Positions 33,250-42,017 are shown, numbered from the stretch's first letter. The stretch: DNA of 64,000 nt from JBOICV01 sp050740255 (GCA_050740255.1 JBOICV010000164.1:24448-88447), one strand, 5' to 3'. Program-made: numbers and translations. The notes: a model not told the origin generated them from the letters alone.

Positions 33250-34761
33250 TCAGGCCGCTAGGGTTCGGTCCAGCTGGCGGTAAGCGATCGCTTCGCTGAC
33301 CTGGGGCAGATCCACCGCCTGGGCGCCGTCGAGATCCGCGATAGTGCGCGCCACTTTAAGCACGCGGTGATAGGCGCGGGCCGATAGCGCCAGGCGTTCG
33401 AGTGCCTGCTCCAGCACGGCGCGTGCGGCCGGCGTCGGCACGGCGTCGCGTTCCACTTCCTTGGACGTGAGCGCAGCATTGGGTTTGCCCGCGCGAGCAA
33501 GCTGGCGTTCGCGCGCAGCGCAGGCCCGCGTCCGCACTTCGCTGCTGCTGGGGCTGGCCGGCGCTTCGGTTCGCGTCAGTGCTTTTTTGTCCACCCGCGC
33601 TACATTCACGTGCAGATCGATGCGGTCGAGCAGCGGCCCGGAGATACGGCCGGCGTAACGCTGCACCTGCTCACTGGTGCAGCGGCATCTGCCGCTCGGA
33701 TCGCCGAGATAACCGCAAGGACAGGGATTCATCGCCGCGACCAATTGAAAACGCGCCGGAAACTCCATCTGCTGCGCCGCACGCGAGATGCTGATGTGAC
33801 CGCTCTCCAGCGGCTCGCGCAGCACTTCCAGCACGCGGCGGTCGAATTCCGGCAGCTCATCGAGGAATAACACGCCGCAGTGCGCGAGTGTGATCTCACC
33901 GGGGCGCGGCACGCTGCCGCCGCCGACCAGCGCCACCGCGGACGCGGTGTGATGCGGGCCTCTGAAGGGGCGCAAACCCCAGTGCGCGTAGTCGAAGCCG
34001 CCACGGCTGACCGATTGCACCATCGCCACCTCCAAGGCCTCGGCCTCAGTCAGGGGCGGCAGCAATCCCGGCAGACGCGCAGCGAGCATCGATTTGCCGC
34101 TGCCGGGCGGACCGAGCATGAGCAGGCTGTGGCCGCCCGCGGCGGCAATCACCAGCGCGCGCTTGGCCTGGTGCTGGCCGCGCACTTCGCTTAAGTCGGG
34201 AATCTCGCGGTGTGAGGCGGGCGCTGGCGGCTCGGGCCGCGTTAGCGTCTCCTGCCCCGCCAGAAACGCACAGACCTGCAGCAAGGTTTTCGCAGCGCGG
34301 GCACTGACGCCCTGGGCCAGGACGCTCTCCGGACCATTGAGCTCCGGCACTACCAGCGTGCGTTTCTCATCACGGCAGCGCAGGGCCGACGGCAGTACAC
34401 CGGTGACCGGTCGGAGCTCGCCCGATAGCGACAGCTCGCCGAGAAATTCGTACTCCGCCAGCTTGGCCGCGTTGACCTGACCGGAGGCCGCAAGCACACC
34501 GAGCGCGATCGCCAGATCGAAGCGCCCGCCTTCCTTCGGCAAATCGGCCGGCGCAAGATTGACGGTGATTCTGCGATTGGGAAACTCGAAGCCGCTGTTG
34601 ACGATTGCGGCCCGGACGCGGTCTTTGCTTTCCTTAACCGCCGCTTCCGGCAGGCCCACCAGCGACAGCGCGGGCAGGCCGGCGGCGAGATCTACTTCGA
34701 CCGCTACGGGCGGTGCGCCGAGCCCGTCCTGAGCACGGCTGAACACGGTGGCCAGCGGCAT
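33250..34761 (-). CDS. comM: ComM / YifB family Mg-chelatase-like AAA+ ATPase
   Basis: 503 aa. It starts LATVFSRAQDGLGAPPVAVEVDLAAGLPALSLVGLP and has an N-terminal Lon-protease-like fold domain, then an AAA+ core with Walker A LGPPGSGKSMLA (about residue 220) and Walker B GVLFLDELPEF. A Cys-rich insert NPCPCGYLGDPSGRCRCT follows, and the C-terminal lid ends RVLKVARTIADLDGAQ. ComM is a hexameric helicase that promotes branch migration during natural transformation. The ATG at 34759-34761 takes its ribosome binding site, GGGGGGATTT, from an adjacent inverted repeat. Confidence 0.93.
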   Translation of the reverse strand: MPLATVFSRAQDGLGAPPVAVEVDLAAGLPALSLVGLPEAAVKESKDRVRAAIVNSGFEFPNRRITVNLAPADLPKEGGRFDLAIALGVLAASGQVNAAKLAEYEFLGELSLSGELRPVTGVLPSALRCRDEKRTLVVPELNGPESVLAQGVSARAAKTLLQVCAFLAGQETLTRPEPPAPASHREIPDLSEVRGQHQAKRALVIAAAGGHSLLMLGPPGSGKSMLAARLPGLLPPLTEAEALEVAMVQSVSRGGFDYAHWGLRPFRGPHHTASAVALVGGGSVPRPGEITLAHCGVLFLDELPEFDRRVLEVLREPLESGHISISRAAQQMEFPARFQLVAAMNPCPCGYLGDPSGRCRCTSEQVQRYAGRISGPLLDRIDLHVNVARVDKKALTRTEAPASPSSSEVRTRACAARERQLARAGKPNAALTSKEVERDAVPTPAARAVLEQALERLALSARAYHRVLKVARTIADLDGAQAVDLPQVSEAIAYRQLDRTLAA

Positions 34762-34765
34762 CAGG

Positions 34766-34855
34766 AAATCCCCCCGGCGCTACGCGCCGGCCCCCTTTTT
34801 GCAAGGGGGCACTGCAGTACTCCCCCCTTTCGTAAAGGGGGGCGAGGGGGGATTT
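34766..34855. repeat. Nested G/C-rich inverted repeat between ubiK and comM
   Basis: Outer arms AAATCCCCCC (34766-34775) and GGGGGGATTT (34846-34855) enclose three smaller hairpins: CCGGCGC...GCGCCGG, CCCCCTTTTTGCAAGGGGG and CCCCCCTTTCGTAAAGGGGGG. The left arm, read on the minus strand, forms the comM ribosome binding site. Confidence 0.8.
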
Positions 34856-34876
34856 CTTCGATACCGCAGACAACCC

Positions 34877-35149
34877 TCATTCTTTGTCGCGTCCTTGCTG
34901 AGAGCGCTCCAGGACGGCGAGTTGTTTTTCCAGCTTGTCCAGTTTGGCGCGGGTGCGCTTCAGTACTTCCTGCTGCACCTCGAACTCCTCGCGGCCGACG
35001 AGTTCCAGCCGGCTGAGCTGGCTTTGCAGCAGCGCACGAAAATTACGTTCCAGCTCCGCGCGTAAATCCTTGAGACCCGGTGGAATCAGTTGACCCAGGC
35101 GGGCGGCGAGATCTTCAACCAATTGGGCGTTGGGTTTGCGCTGGGTCAT
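34877..35149 (-). CDS. ubiK: Ubiquinone biosynthesis accessory factor UbiK
   Basis: 90 aa, the normal size for the UbiK/YqiC (BMFP) family. It is an N-terminal amphipathic helix (VEDLAARLGQLIPPGLKDLRAELERNFRALLQSQL) followed by a trimeric coiled coil (VGREEFEVQQEVLKRTRAKLDKLEKQLAVLE). UbiK partners UbiJ to organise the soluble ubiquinone-synthesis complex on lipids. It sits between comM and the glnK promoter region; ubiK next to comM and glnK is a common gammaproteobacterial arrangement. Family assignment firm. Confidence 0.9.
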   Translation of the reverse strand: MTQRKPNAQLVEDLAARLGQLIPPGLKDLRAELERNFRALLQSQLSRLELVGREEFEVQQEVLKRTRAKLDKLEKQLAVLERSQQGRDKE

Positions 35150-35223
35150 GTGGTGATGGGGGCTGGCTGAGCGAATTCAGCGCAGACACTAACCAAGCCC
35201 CGGCACACTCGCAATGCCATGCT

Positions 35224-35244
35224 GCGCACCAATGTGGTGCGCAT
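35224..35244. promoter_or_regulatory. NtrC binding palindrome upstream of glnK
   Basis: TGCGCACCA, centre ATG, TGGTGCGCA: a perfect 9-bp inverted repeat containing the NtrC half-sites GCACCA and TGGTGC. Its centre is about 70 bases upstream of the sigma-54 -24 element. A second weaker GGTGCGC motif lies at 35250-35256. Confidence 0.8.
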
Positions 35245-35301
35245 AGCTGGTGCGCCATGCTCATTGTCGGTGCGCGGCCCGAGAAACAGCTACTCCTGCC
35301 T

Positions 35302-35317
35302 TGGCACAGGAAGTGCT
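35302..35317 (+). promoter_or_regulatory. Sigma-54 promoter of glnK-amtB
   Basis: TGGCACAGGAAGTGCT: perfect -24 TGGCAC and -12 GC at the exact 10-base spacing, one mismatch to TTGC. It is 79 bases before the glnK ATG. Together with the NtrC palindrome it gives nitrogen-limitation control. Confidence 0.85.
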
Positions 35318-35395
35318 TTACCCCCTTTGCGCTTTCGGGACGCCCGGCACTTGGGCCCCAGAAGATTCAGGAGCCCAAATCTAAGGAGTCAAGGC

Positions 35396-35734
35396 ATGAA
35401 ACTCATTGCAGCCATCATCAAGCCTTTCAAGCTGGACGAGGTGCGCGAAGCACTCTCGGAAATCGGCGTGCAGGGCATCACCGTCACTGAAGTAAAAGGT
35501 TTCGGGCGCCAGAAAGGCCATACCGAACTCTACCGCGGCGCCGAATACGTCGTGGACTTCCTGCCGAAGGTCAAGATCGAAGTCGCGCTGGACGACGGAT
35601 TGGTCGAGCGCGCCATCGAAGCGATCACCAAAGCCGCGCATACCGGCAAGATTGGCGACGGCAAGATTTTCCTCACCAGCCTCGATCAAGCCATCCGCAT
35701 CCGTACCGGTGAAACCGGCAAAGACGCGCTCTAG
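35396..35734 (+). CDS. glnK: PII nitrogen-regulatory protein, copy 1
   Basis: 112 aa from the ATG at 35396, behind AAGGAG. It has the two PII signatures: GRQKGHTELYRGAEYVVDF with the uridylylated Tyr51 in the T-loop, and HTGKIGDGKIFLTSLDQAIRIRTGETG in the B/C-loop region that binds ATP and ADP. The trimer reports 2-oxoglutarate and energy status and, de-uridylylated, plugs the AmtB channel. It is 26 bases upstream of the first amtB and lies behind the sigma-54 promoter. Nearly identical in its first 60 residues to copy 2 at 37643. Confidence 0.95.
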   Translation: MKLIAAIIKPFKLDEVREALSEIGVQGITVTEVKGFGRQKGHTELYRGAEYVVDFLPKVKIEVALDDGLVERAIEAITKAAHTGKIGDGKIFLTSLDQAIRIRTGETGKDAL

Positions 35735-35760
35735 ATTTCTTACCAGGGGAGAGAGTTGTC

Positions 35761-37476
35761 ATGATCCGTAAACTATTACTTGTTTCGCTGCTCGCTGTGT
35801 GTGCGGGCGCAAGCTATGCCGAAGTCGCGCCGGAAGCGGCGGCTGCGTTGGCGGCCGAGCAGGCGCGGCTCGCACAGGCCGAGGAGCCCGCCGCAGAACC
35901 GGCTCCAGCGATGGAGCCGGAGCCTGCGCCCGCGCCGAAGCCGGCAGCGAAACCGGCCGCGAAGGCAAAACCGGCGCCGCGGGCCGCGGCTGTCAACACG
36001 CAGCAGGTAACCAATATCGCCACCGAAGTCGCCGAGCGCGTGGCGGCTGAAGCGGTGGCCAAGGCACTGGCCGACGCGGAAGCCGCCAAGCAAGCTGCGG
36101 AAGAAGCGGCGGTAGCCGAAGCTGCACCGGCGGAGGAAGCGCCAAAAGCCCCCGTTTACAACGAGGGCAACGTCAGCTGGATGCTAACGGCGACCGCTTT
36201 CGTGCTGTTGATGTCAATCCCAGGCTTGGCCTTGTTCTACGGCGGCATGGTGCGCACCAAGAACATGCTGTCCACGCTGATGCAGATCTTCACGATTTTC
36301 TGCGTGATCTCGATCTTGTGGGTGATCTACGGCTATAGCGTGGCCTTCTCCAACGGCAATCCCTTCTTCGGCGGATTCAGCAAGCTGCTGCTGGCGGGTG
36401 TGGTTTACGATGCGAACGGTTTCTTCGTGCCGACCGCGACTTTCAGCAAAGGCGTGTTGATCCCGGAACTGATCTTCGCGATGTTCCAGCTCACCTTCGC
36501 CGCGATCACGGTTTGCCTGGTCGCCGGCGGTTTCGCCGAGCGCATGAAATTCTCCGCGGTGCTGCTGTTCTCGGTGATCTGGTTCACCTTCTCCTACCTG
36601 CCGATGGCGCATATGGTCTGGTGGTGGCCGGGGCCGGACGCCTACACTTCGGCTGAAGTGGTCGCCGAAATGAACGCGACCGCAGGCTGGCTGTGGCAGA
36701 TGGGCGCGCTCGACTTCGCCGGCGGCACGGTGGTGCACATCAACGCCGGTGTCGCGGGTCTGGTGGCGGCGCTGTTCGTCGGCAAGCGTCTGGGTTACGG
36801 CAAGATACCCATGCCGCCGCACAGCCTGACGATGAGCATGCTCGGCGCGTCCCTGTTGTGGTTCGGCTGGTTCGGCTTCAACGCCGGCTCCAACCTCGAA
36901 GCCAATGGCTACGCGGTACTGGCCTTCGCCAACACGCTGTTCGCCACTGCGGTCGCGGCGGTGACCTGGCTGCTGGCCGAGTGGATCGTCAAGGGCAAGC
37001 CCTCGCTGCTGGGCATCATCTCCGGCGCCGTCGCCGGCCTGGTCGGCATCACGCCGGCCTGCGGCTTCGTCGGCATAGAAGGCGCGCTCGTCATAGGCCT
37101 GTCCGCCGGCTTGCTGTGCTTCGTGGCCGTAACCTTCATCAAGAAGATGCTCGGTTACGACGATGCGCTGGATGCCTTCGGCGTACATGCCATCGGCGGC
37201 ATGGTTGGCGCGATTCTGACCGGCGTGTTCGTCAACCCGAAGCTGGGCGGCGCCGGTTATGTGACTGACGGCTGGCTGGTGCCGACCTTCGGCTACGACT
37301 CCGCGCAAATCATGATTCAGGTGAAGGCGGCGGCGGTCGCGGCGGTCTGGAGCGCGGTCGTCAGCTCGGTGGCGCTGTTGCTCATCAAGTTCACCATCGG
37401 TCTGCGCCCGAGCGAAGAGTCCGAACGCGAGGGCCTGGACATCGCCGAGCATGGTGAAACCGCCTACAACTACTAA
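35761..37476 (+). CDS. amtB: Ammonium transporter with long N-terminal periplasmic extension, copy 1
   Basis: 571 aa against 431 for copy 2. A signal peptide ends SYA near residue 20. About 117 extra residues follow, an Ala/Glu/Pro/Lys-rich stretch (PAPKPAAKPAAKAKPAP) and then a probable helix (NIATEVAERVAAEAVAKALADAEAAK), before the eleven-helix Amt core begins at about residue 140 (GNVSWMLTATAFVLLM). The core keeps the conserved blocks GLALFYGGMVRTKN, the pore-lining DFAGGTVVHINAG and the late HAIGGMVG. It transports ammonium into the cell under GlnK control. The extension should face the periplasm; it has no recognised domain. Confidence 0.93.
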   Translation: MIRKLLLVSLLAVCAGASYAEVAPEAAAALAAEQARLAQAEEPAAEPAPAMEPEPAPAPKPAAKPAAKAKPAPRAAAVNTQQVTNIATEVAERVAAEAVAKALADAEAAKQAAEEAAVAEAAPAEEAPKAPVYNEGNVSWMLTATAFVLLMSIPGLALFYGGMVRTKNMLSTLMQIFTIFCVISILWVIYGYSVAFSNGNPFFGGFSKLLLAGVVYDANGFFVPTATFSKGVLIPELIFAMFQLTFAAITVCLVAGGFAERMKFSAVLLFSVIWFTFSYLPMAHMVWWWPGPDAYTSAEVVAEMNATAGWLWQMGALDFAGGTVVHINAGVAGLVAALFVGKRLGYGKIPMPPHSLTMSMLGASLLWFGWFGFNAGSNLEANGYAVLAFANTLFATAVAAVTWLLAEWIVKGKPSLLGIISGAVAGLVGITPACGFVGIEGALVIGLSAGLLCFVAVTFIKKMLGYDDALDAFGVHAIGGMVGAILTGVFVNPKLGGAGYVTDGWLVPTFGYDSAQIMIQVKAAAVAAVWSAVVSSVALLLIKFTIGLRPSEESEREGLDIAEHGETAYNY

Positions 37477-37515
37477 GCTTGCGGATTTACTTGGCCTAGC
37501 CAGGCCGGGTCTTCG

Positions 37516-37544
37516 AGGCGCCCCTTCACCGGGGCGCCTTTTTT
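37516..37544 (+). terminator. Rho-independent terminator after amtB copy 1
   Basis: AGGCGCCCC, a 6-base loop, GGGGCGCCT, then T6. It separates the first glnK-amtB pair from the second. Confidence 0.92.
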
Positions 37545-37642
37545 ATTGGCCGCGATAAACGCTAAGGAACCTAACCCCTTTCCCCTTGCGGAATATCCGG
37601 GCTAGACTTGCCGCTCAATCGCTGCCCGTCAGGGAGAAAACC

Positions 37643-37981
37643 ATGAAACTGGTCACCGCCATCATCAAGCCGTTCAAGCTCGACGACGTGCGCGAAGCGC
37701 TGTCGGAAATCGGCGTGCAGGGCATCACCGTCACCGAAGTCAAAGGCTTTGGCCGGCAAAAAGGCCATACCGAGCTTTACCGCGGCGCCGAATACGTGGT
37801 GGATTTCCTGCCCAAGATAAAACTCGAGCTGGCGCTGGTGGACGATATGGTGGAACGCGCGATCGAGGCGATTTCCAAGGCTGCCTATACCGGCAAGATC
37901 GGCGACGGCAAGATATTTGTCATGCCGCTGGAGCAGATCGTCCGTATTAGAACAGGCGAGACGGGCAAAGACGCTGTTTAA
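37643..37981 (+). CDS. glnK: PII nitrogen-regulatory protein, copy 2
   Basis: 112 aa from the ATG at 37643, behind CAGGGAG. It has the same T-loop as copy 1, including Tyr51 in ELYRGAEYVVDF, and the C-terminal GKIGDGKIFVMPLEQIVRIRTGETGKDAV. Differences cluster after residue 60 (IKLELALVDDMVE against VKIEVALDDGLVE). It is 27 bases upstream of the second amtB. No sigma-54 promoter is evident in the 100-base spacer after the terminator, so expression may differ from copy 1. Confidence 0.95.
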   Translation: MKLVTAIIKPFKLDDVREALSEIGVQGITVTEVKGFGRQKGHTELYRGAEYVVDFLPKIKLELALVDDMVERAIEAISKAAYTGKIGDGKIFVMPLEQIVRIRTGETGKDAV

Positions 37982-38008
37982 GGCTTCAAGTTCCTGGGGA
38001 GGAGAGAA

Positions 38009-39304
38009 ATGAAGACGTGGCTTAGCCGCGCGTGGCTCGTTTGTACGCTCGCCGTTTTTCCGGGTGTGGCGCTGGCGCAGGAAATTAGCTCCGGCGATAC
38101 CGCCTGGCTGCTGACCGCCACCGCCCTGGTGCTATTCATGACGCTACCGGGTCTGGCCTTGTTTTATGGCGGCCTGGTACGCACCAAGAACGTGCTATCC
38201 GTGCTGATGCAGTGCTTCGTCATTACCTGCGTCGTCTCCGTGCTATGGGTACTCTATGGTTACAGCGTCGCCTTCGGCGCGGGTGGCCCTTACTGGGGTG
38301 GGTTGTCCAAGGCAATGCTGAACGGCGTGGCCGAAGGCAGCGTCAGCGGCACGATTCCCGAAACCGTGTTCTCGATGTTCCAGCTTACCTTCGCCGTCAT
38401 CACACCCGCGCTGGTGGTCGGCGCCTTCGCCGAGCGCATGAAATTCACCGCGATGCTGTTGTTTTCGGTGTTGTGGCTGACATTTGTTTATCTGCCGGTC
38501 GCGCACTGGGTCTGGGCGGGCGACGGCTGGCTGTTCAAGAAAGGTCTGCTCGATTTCGCCGGCGGCACGGTGGTGCACACCACTTGCGGTGTAGCTGCGC
38601 TGTTGTGCGCGCTGGTCATGGGCGCGCGGCGCGGTTTTCCGCAGACCGCAATGCCGCCGCATAACCTGACCATGACCGTGATGGGCGCCGGCATGCTATG
38701 GGTCGGCTGGTTCGGCTTCAACGCCGGCTCGGCGCTCGCCGCCAACGGCAATGCCGGCATGGCGATGCTGGTGACGCATACTTCTGCGGCAACCGGTGCA
38801 CTCGCGTGGATGGCGATGGAATGGATTAAATATGGCAAGCCGAGCGTGCTGGGCGTGGCGACCGGCACGATCGCGGGCCTGGCGACGATTACGCCGGCCT
38901 CCGGTTATGTCGGCCCCGGTGGCGCGCTGGTGATCGGACTTGGCGCCGGCGTGATTTGTTTCACCGCTACCAATTTCATGAAGCGTGCGCTGAATGTGGA
39001 CGACTCACTGGACGTATTCCCGGTGCACGGCGTCGGCGGCATGCTCGGCACCATCGCGGCGGGCATCTTCGCCTCCACCGAGCTGGGTCTGTTCAGCGGC
39101 CAGGGTTATGCCGAGGGCATGAACATGGGCTCGCAGATTATTGTGCAGTTCACGGGTGTGGTGGCGGTTGCGCTCTACACCGTGATCCTGACCTTTGTGT
39201 TGTTGAAACTCGTCGATTTCACGCTCGGCTTGCGCGTGAGTGCCGAGGAAGAGACGCTGGGTCTGGATACTACGCAGCACAACGAGAGCGGTTACGATCT
39301 TTGA
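38009..39304 (+). CDS. amtB: Ammonium transporter, copy 2
   Basis: 431 aa, standard length, with GGGGAGGAGAG as ribosome binding site. The signal peptide (VFPGVALAQ) is followed directly by the first core helix (ISSGDTAWLLTATALVLFM). Conserved Amt elements: GLALFYGGLVRTKN, FAERMKFTAMLLFS, LDFAGGTVVHTTCG, FGFNAGSALAANG and PVHGVGGMLGTI. It lacks the 117-residue extension of copy 1, the main difference between the two. It forms a trimeric ammonium channel in the inner membrane, regulated by its adjacent GlnK. A repeat lies immediately after the stop. Confidence 0.95.
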   Translation: MKTWLSRAWLVCTLAVFPGVALAQEISSGDTAWLLTATALVLFMTLPGLALFYGGLVRTKNVLSVLMQCFVITCVVSVLWVLYGYSVAFGAGGPYWGGLSKAMLNGVAEGSVSGTIPETVFSMFQLTFAVITPALVVGAFAERMKFTAMLLFSVLWLTFVYLPVAHWVWAGDGWLFKKGLLDFAGGTVVHTTCGVAALLCALVMGARRGFPQTAMPPHNLTMTVMGAGMLWVGWFGFNAGSALAANGNAGMAMLVTHTSAATGALAWMAMEWIKYGKPSVLGVATGTIAGLATITPASGYVGPGGALVIGLGAGVICFTATNFMKRALNVDDSLDVFPVHGVGGMLGTIAAGIFASTELGLFSGQGYAEGMNMGSQIIVQFTGVVAVALYTVILTFVLLKLVDFTLGLRVSAEEETLGLDTTQHNESGYDL

Positions 39305-39306
39305 CC

Positions 39307-39373
39307 CCCCTCACTCCAACCCGCTCCCCGCTTGCGGAGAGAGGGAGACGCGCAGCGCGCGGCGGGTGAGGGG
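39307..39373. repeat. CCCTCAC...GTGAGGG type inverted repeat
   Basis: Arms CCCCTCAC (39307-39314) and GTGAGGGG (39366-39373) with inner hairpins CGCTCCCCGCTTGCGGAGAG and CGCGCAGCGCGCGG. The same family of arms is found at 60881-61005. The right arm includes the probable GTG start of the hydrolase gene. Confidence 0.8.
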
Positions 39374-41630
39374 CGCTGGCGCGGCATGCGCCGTGCTGCT
39401 GGCCGGCTATCTCGCCGGATGCGGTGACGGTTCCTCGACTGTGGCGACCCCGAGCGCCCGGCCGCCGAGCACAGACTTCAGTCCGCGCTCCTTATACAGC
39501 GGCCCCGAGCCACGGCCCGGGCCGGATATTCTCTATGCCGCGCCGGCCAAGGCGCCGCAGCTCGAAAATACCGGCATCTGGCGCGCTCAACCGATTCTGA
39601 TCTCCGGCGCTTCGGCCTATCGCGACGGTGAATTTCTCTATCAGGACTTTCTGTACGACGACCACGGCGCCAACGGCATATTGCCCGACCTGAGCGATCC
39701 GCGCACCGGCGACGATCTCTTTTCGCGCCCTGCCGGCACTTACACCTATCCCACCGATCCGGCTTACGCGAATAACGCGGCCGATCTGATCGAGTTTCGC
39801 GTCAAATCACTGCCAACGGCCACCGCGTTTCGCGTGACGCTCAACACTTTGCTGGATCCGGAGCGCGTGGCCTTCACGCTGGCGCTCGGCGACAGCAGCG
39901 CTTCCCGCGTACTGCCGCATGGCGCCAACACGACGACGCCCGCGGCCTGGTTTCTGACGGTGCACGGCAGCAAGGCTGAGTTGCTGGACGCGGCCAGTGG
40001 TGCGGTGATTGCGCCAGCGCCGACCGTGAGCGTGGATTTGCCGCGACGGCAGTTCGAAGTGCGCCTGCCACATGCGGCCTGGAATCCGGCGCAAGCGGCC
40101 GTGCCGATGGCATTAGGCGTCGGGCTCTGGGACTCTGCTCGCAACGCTTATCTCGTACCTGGCTTGCAAGCCAGCAATGCCACGCCCGGTGGTGGCGGAC
40201 TAATGTCCGCGCCGAGCGCGTTTTTCAATCTCGGCTTTCGCTATGACGAGCCTATGCCGGATGTCGCCAACGGCTTGAGCGTCGTGATCGCGCCTTCGTG
40301 GTGGCGCGACCAAGCACAGGCTGAAGCACTTGCGGCCGGCGATCTGGGCCGTTTCCGCGCGCAGGTGGACTTCAGCAAGTTGGCCGCTGGCGTGAATGAC
40401 GACATGCCGGATCAGCCCGGCGGCGTGCCGACGCATGGTCCGATGAACCGCATTTTCGCCAGTCATGTCGAGACCGCGCAGGGCGCGACCTATCCGAGCG
40501 CTTGCGGCGGCGCGGCGGGCTGTGTCGGCGCGCTACGCGGCCAGCTACAGCCTTATGCGCTCTACGCGCCGCAGCGGGCTGCGCCGCCCGAAGGCGGCTA
40601 CGGTCTGACCCTGCTGCTGCATTCGCTCGGCGCAAACTACAACCAATATCTGGACAGCCGCCATCAGGCCCAGCTGGGCGAACGTGGGCGTGGCTATCTC
40701 ATCATCACGCCGGCCGGACGCGGCCCGGATGGCTGGTACGTCGAGCACGCCGGCGCCGACACCTTCGAGGTGTGGGCCGATGTCGCGCGCCACTATCCGC
40801 TGCATCCGGATTTCGCCAGCGTCAGCGGTTACTCGATGGGCGGCTATGGCACTTTCCGTTTCGCCACACGCTACCCCGATTTGTTTTCGCGTGCGCATAC
40901 CGTGGTCGGCCCACCCGCAATTGGCGCGTGGCTACCGCCGTTACAGCCCAGTCCCGGACCGGCCAGTAATACTTTCGAGTCGCTGGCCTCGCTGCGCAAT
41001 CTGCCGATTCTGATGTGGGTGGCGCTGACCGATGAGTTGGTGCCGTATCTCAGCACGCTGACACAGGCGCGGGGTTTGGACGCGCTCGGTTATCGCTATG
41101 GCTTCGAGTCCTATGCGCCGGCGGAGCATCTGACCTTCGCTATTAACGACGAATACGCGCCAGCCGCTGAGTTTCTGGGCGACGAGCCGGCGCAGCGCAA
41201 TCCCGCGCACATCACCTATGTAGTCAATCCGGCGATGGATTTTCCCGGTGTAGGCATGATTGGCGACCATGCCTACTGGTTATCGGGAATGACGGTGCGC
41301 GATACCGCCACGCCCGGCACGGTGGACGCCATATCGCTGGGCTTCGGCCACGGTGACGCGCCGGTCGGATCCACCCAGTTCGGCGGCGGTGCGCTCACGG
41401 GGGGTACGTTGCCGGCGATTGTCTATATACGCCAGTCAAGAACCTGGGGCGCAGCGCCGGCCACCGCGCAACAAGACCGTTTGCAATTGACTGCGCGCAA
41501 TCTGGCGACGGTCACCGTTCATGCGACGCGGGCACATCTCAACTGCGGCGCGCAACTGGTCGTAGATACCGATGGACCCCTGAAGGTGCGTTTAGACGGC
41601 TGTAATCGGGTCGAGAACTTCGGCCCCTAG
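39366..41630 (+). CDS. Secreted alpha/beta hydrolase lipoprotein
   Basis: 754 aa from the GTG at 39366, which gives a compact lipoprotein signal (MRGAGAACAVLLAGYLAGC, lipobox LAGC). The N-terminal half (about residues 50-330) is rich in strands, with a DDLFSRPAGTYTYPTDPAYANNAADLIEF segment reminiscent of glucodextranase-type C-terminal modules. The C-terminal half is an esterase/PHB-depolymerase-like alpha/beta hydrolase with nucleophile elbow GYSMGGYG, LLLHSLGANYNQY as oxyanion region, and a late Asp/His. Substrate unknown; an extracellular ester seems likely. The start codon falls within a dispersed repeat and has no convincing ribosome binding site, so the 5' end is uncertain. Confidence 0.75.
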   Translation: MRGAGAACAVLLAGYLAGCGDGSSTVATPSARPPSTDFSPRSLYSGPEPRPGPDILYAAPAKAPQLENTGIWRAQPILISGASAYRDGEFLYQDFLYDDHGANGILPDLSDPRTGDDLFSRPAGTYTYPTDPAYANNAADLIEFRVKSLPTATAFRVTLNTLLDPERVAFTLALGDSSASRVLPHGANTTTPAAWFLTVHGSKAELLDAASGAVIAPAPTVSVDLPRRQFEVRLPHAAWNPAQAAVPMALGVGLWDSARNAYLVPGLQASNATPGGGGLMSAPSAFFNLGFRYDEPMPDVANGLSVVIAPSWWRDQAQAEALAAGDLGRFRAQVDFSKLAAGVNDDMPDQPGGVPTHGPMNRIFASHVETAQGATYPSACGGAAGCVGALRGQLQPYALYAPQRAAPPEGGYGLTLLLHSLGANYNQYLDSRHQAQLGERGRGYLIITPAGRGPDGWYVEHAGADTFEVWADVARHYPLHPDFASVSGYSMGGYGTFRFATRYPDLFSRAHTVVGPPAIGAWLPPLQPSPGPASNTFESLASLRNLPILMWVALTDELVPYLSTLTQARGLDALGYRYGFESYAPAEHLTFAINDEYAPAAEFLGDEPAQRNPAHITYVVNPAMDFPGVGMIGDHAYWLSGMTVRDTATPGTVDAISLGFGHGDAPVGSTQFGGGALTGGTLPAIVYIRQSRTWGAAPATAQQDRLQLTARNLATVTVHATRAHLNCGAQLVVDTDGPLKVRLDGCNRVENFGP

Positions 41631-41651
41631 TCAGAGACAGCCCCTGATTTC

Positions 41652-41699
41652 GTAGGAGCGACCCCGGTCGCGATCACTCGCGCGTGGGCGCGCTCCTAC
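41652..41699. repeat. GTAGGAGCG...CGCTCCTAC type REP element
   Basis: 9-bp arms GTAGGAGCG (41652-41660) and CGCTCCTAC (41691-41699) with an inner GACCCCGGTC hairpin. It belongs to the REP type common in Pseudomonas and Xanthomonas relatives. The right arm contains the stop codon (TAG on the minus strand) of the CDGSH gene. Confidence 0.8.
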
Positions 41700-41935
41700 A
41701 GCCTGTTATGCGTACCGTCGCAGAGGGGTTTGGTCTTGCTGTGCTTGCAGCCGCACCACCACAGTTTGCGGTCTTTTTCAGTCACCGTGTACCTGACCGG
41801 CTGGAACTCGGAACCCTTGTGTGAACCGTCGCAAAACGGCTGTTTCCGGGAGCGCCCGCAGGCGCACCACCAGTAGTCGCCGGGCACCAGTTCGAGCGGA
41901 TAAGGCCCCCTCTGCGGGATCGCCGGCTCGGCCAT
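41696..41935 (-). CDS. Dual CDGSH iron-sulfur protein
   Basis: 79 aa. It holds two complete 3Cys-1His sites. The first is Cys24, Cys26, Cys35, His39 (CACGRSRKQPFCDGSH); the second is Cys61, Cys63, Cys72, His76 (CGCKHSKTKPLCDGTH). Each binds a labile [2Fe-2S] cluster in the mitoNEET-related family. Bacterial tandem forms are presumed to take part in iron-sulfur or redox handling in the cytoplasm. GAGGGAAAT precedes the ATG. It diverges from the DUF4124 gene at 42018. Confidence 0.92.
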   Translation of the reverse strand: MAEPAIPQRGPYPLELVPGDYWWCACGRSRKQPFCDGSHKGSEFQPVRYTVTEKDRKLWWCGCKHSKTKPLCDGTHNRL

Positions 41936-42017
41936 AATTTCCCTCCTCGACTGTTGTCCAAGCTTGGACTAAGGTAGTCGCTGCAATATAGCAGCGGTTG
42001 GATGAGGGGTTTGAGTC

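Noticed and set aside
37545..37642. Second sigma-54 promoter before glnK copy 2
   Set aside because: The nearest candidate, TGGCCGCGATAAACGC at 37548, has the GC element one base out of register and poor flanks.
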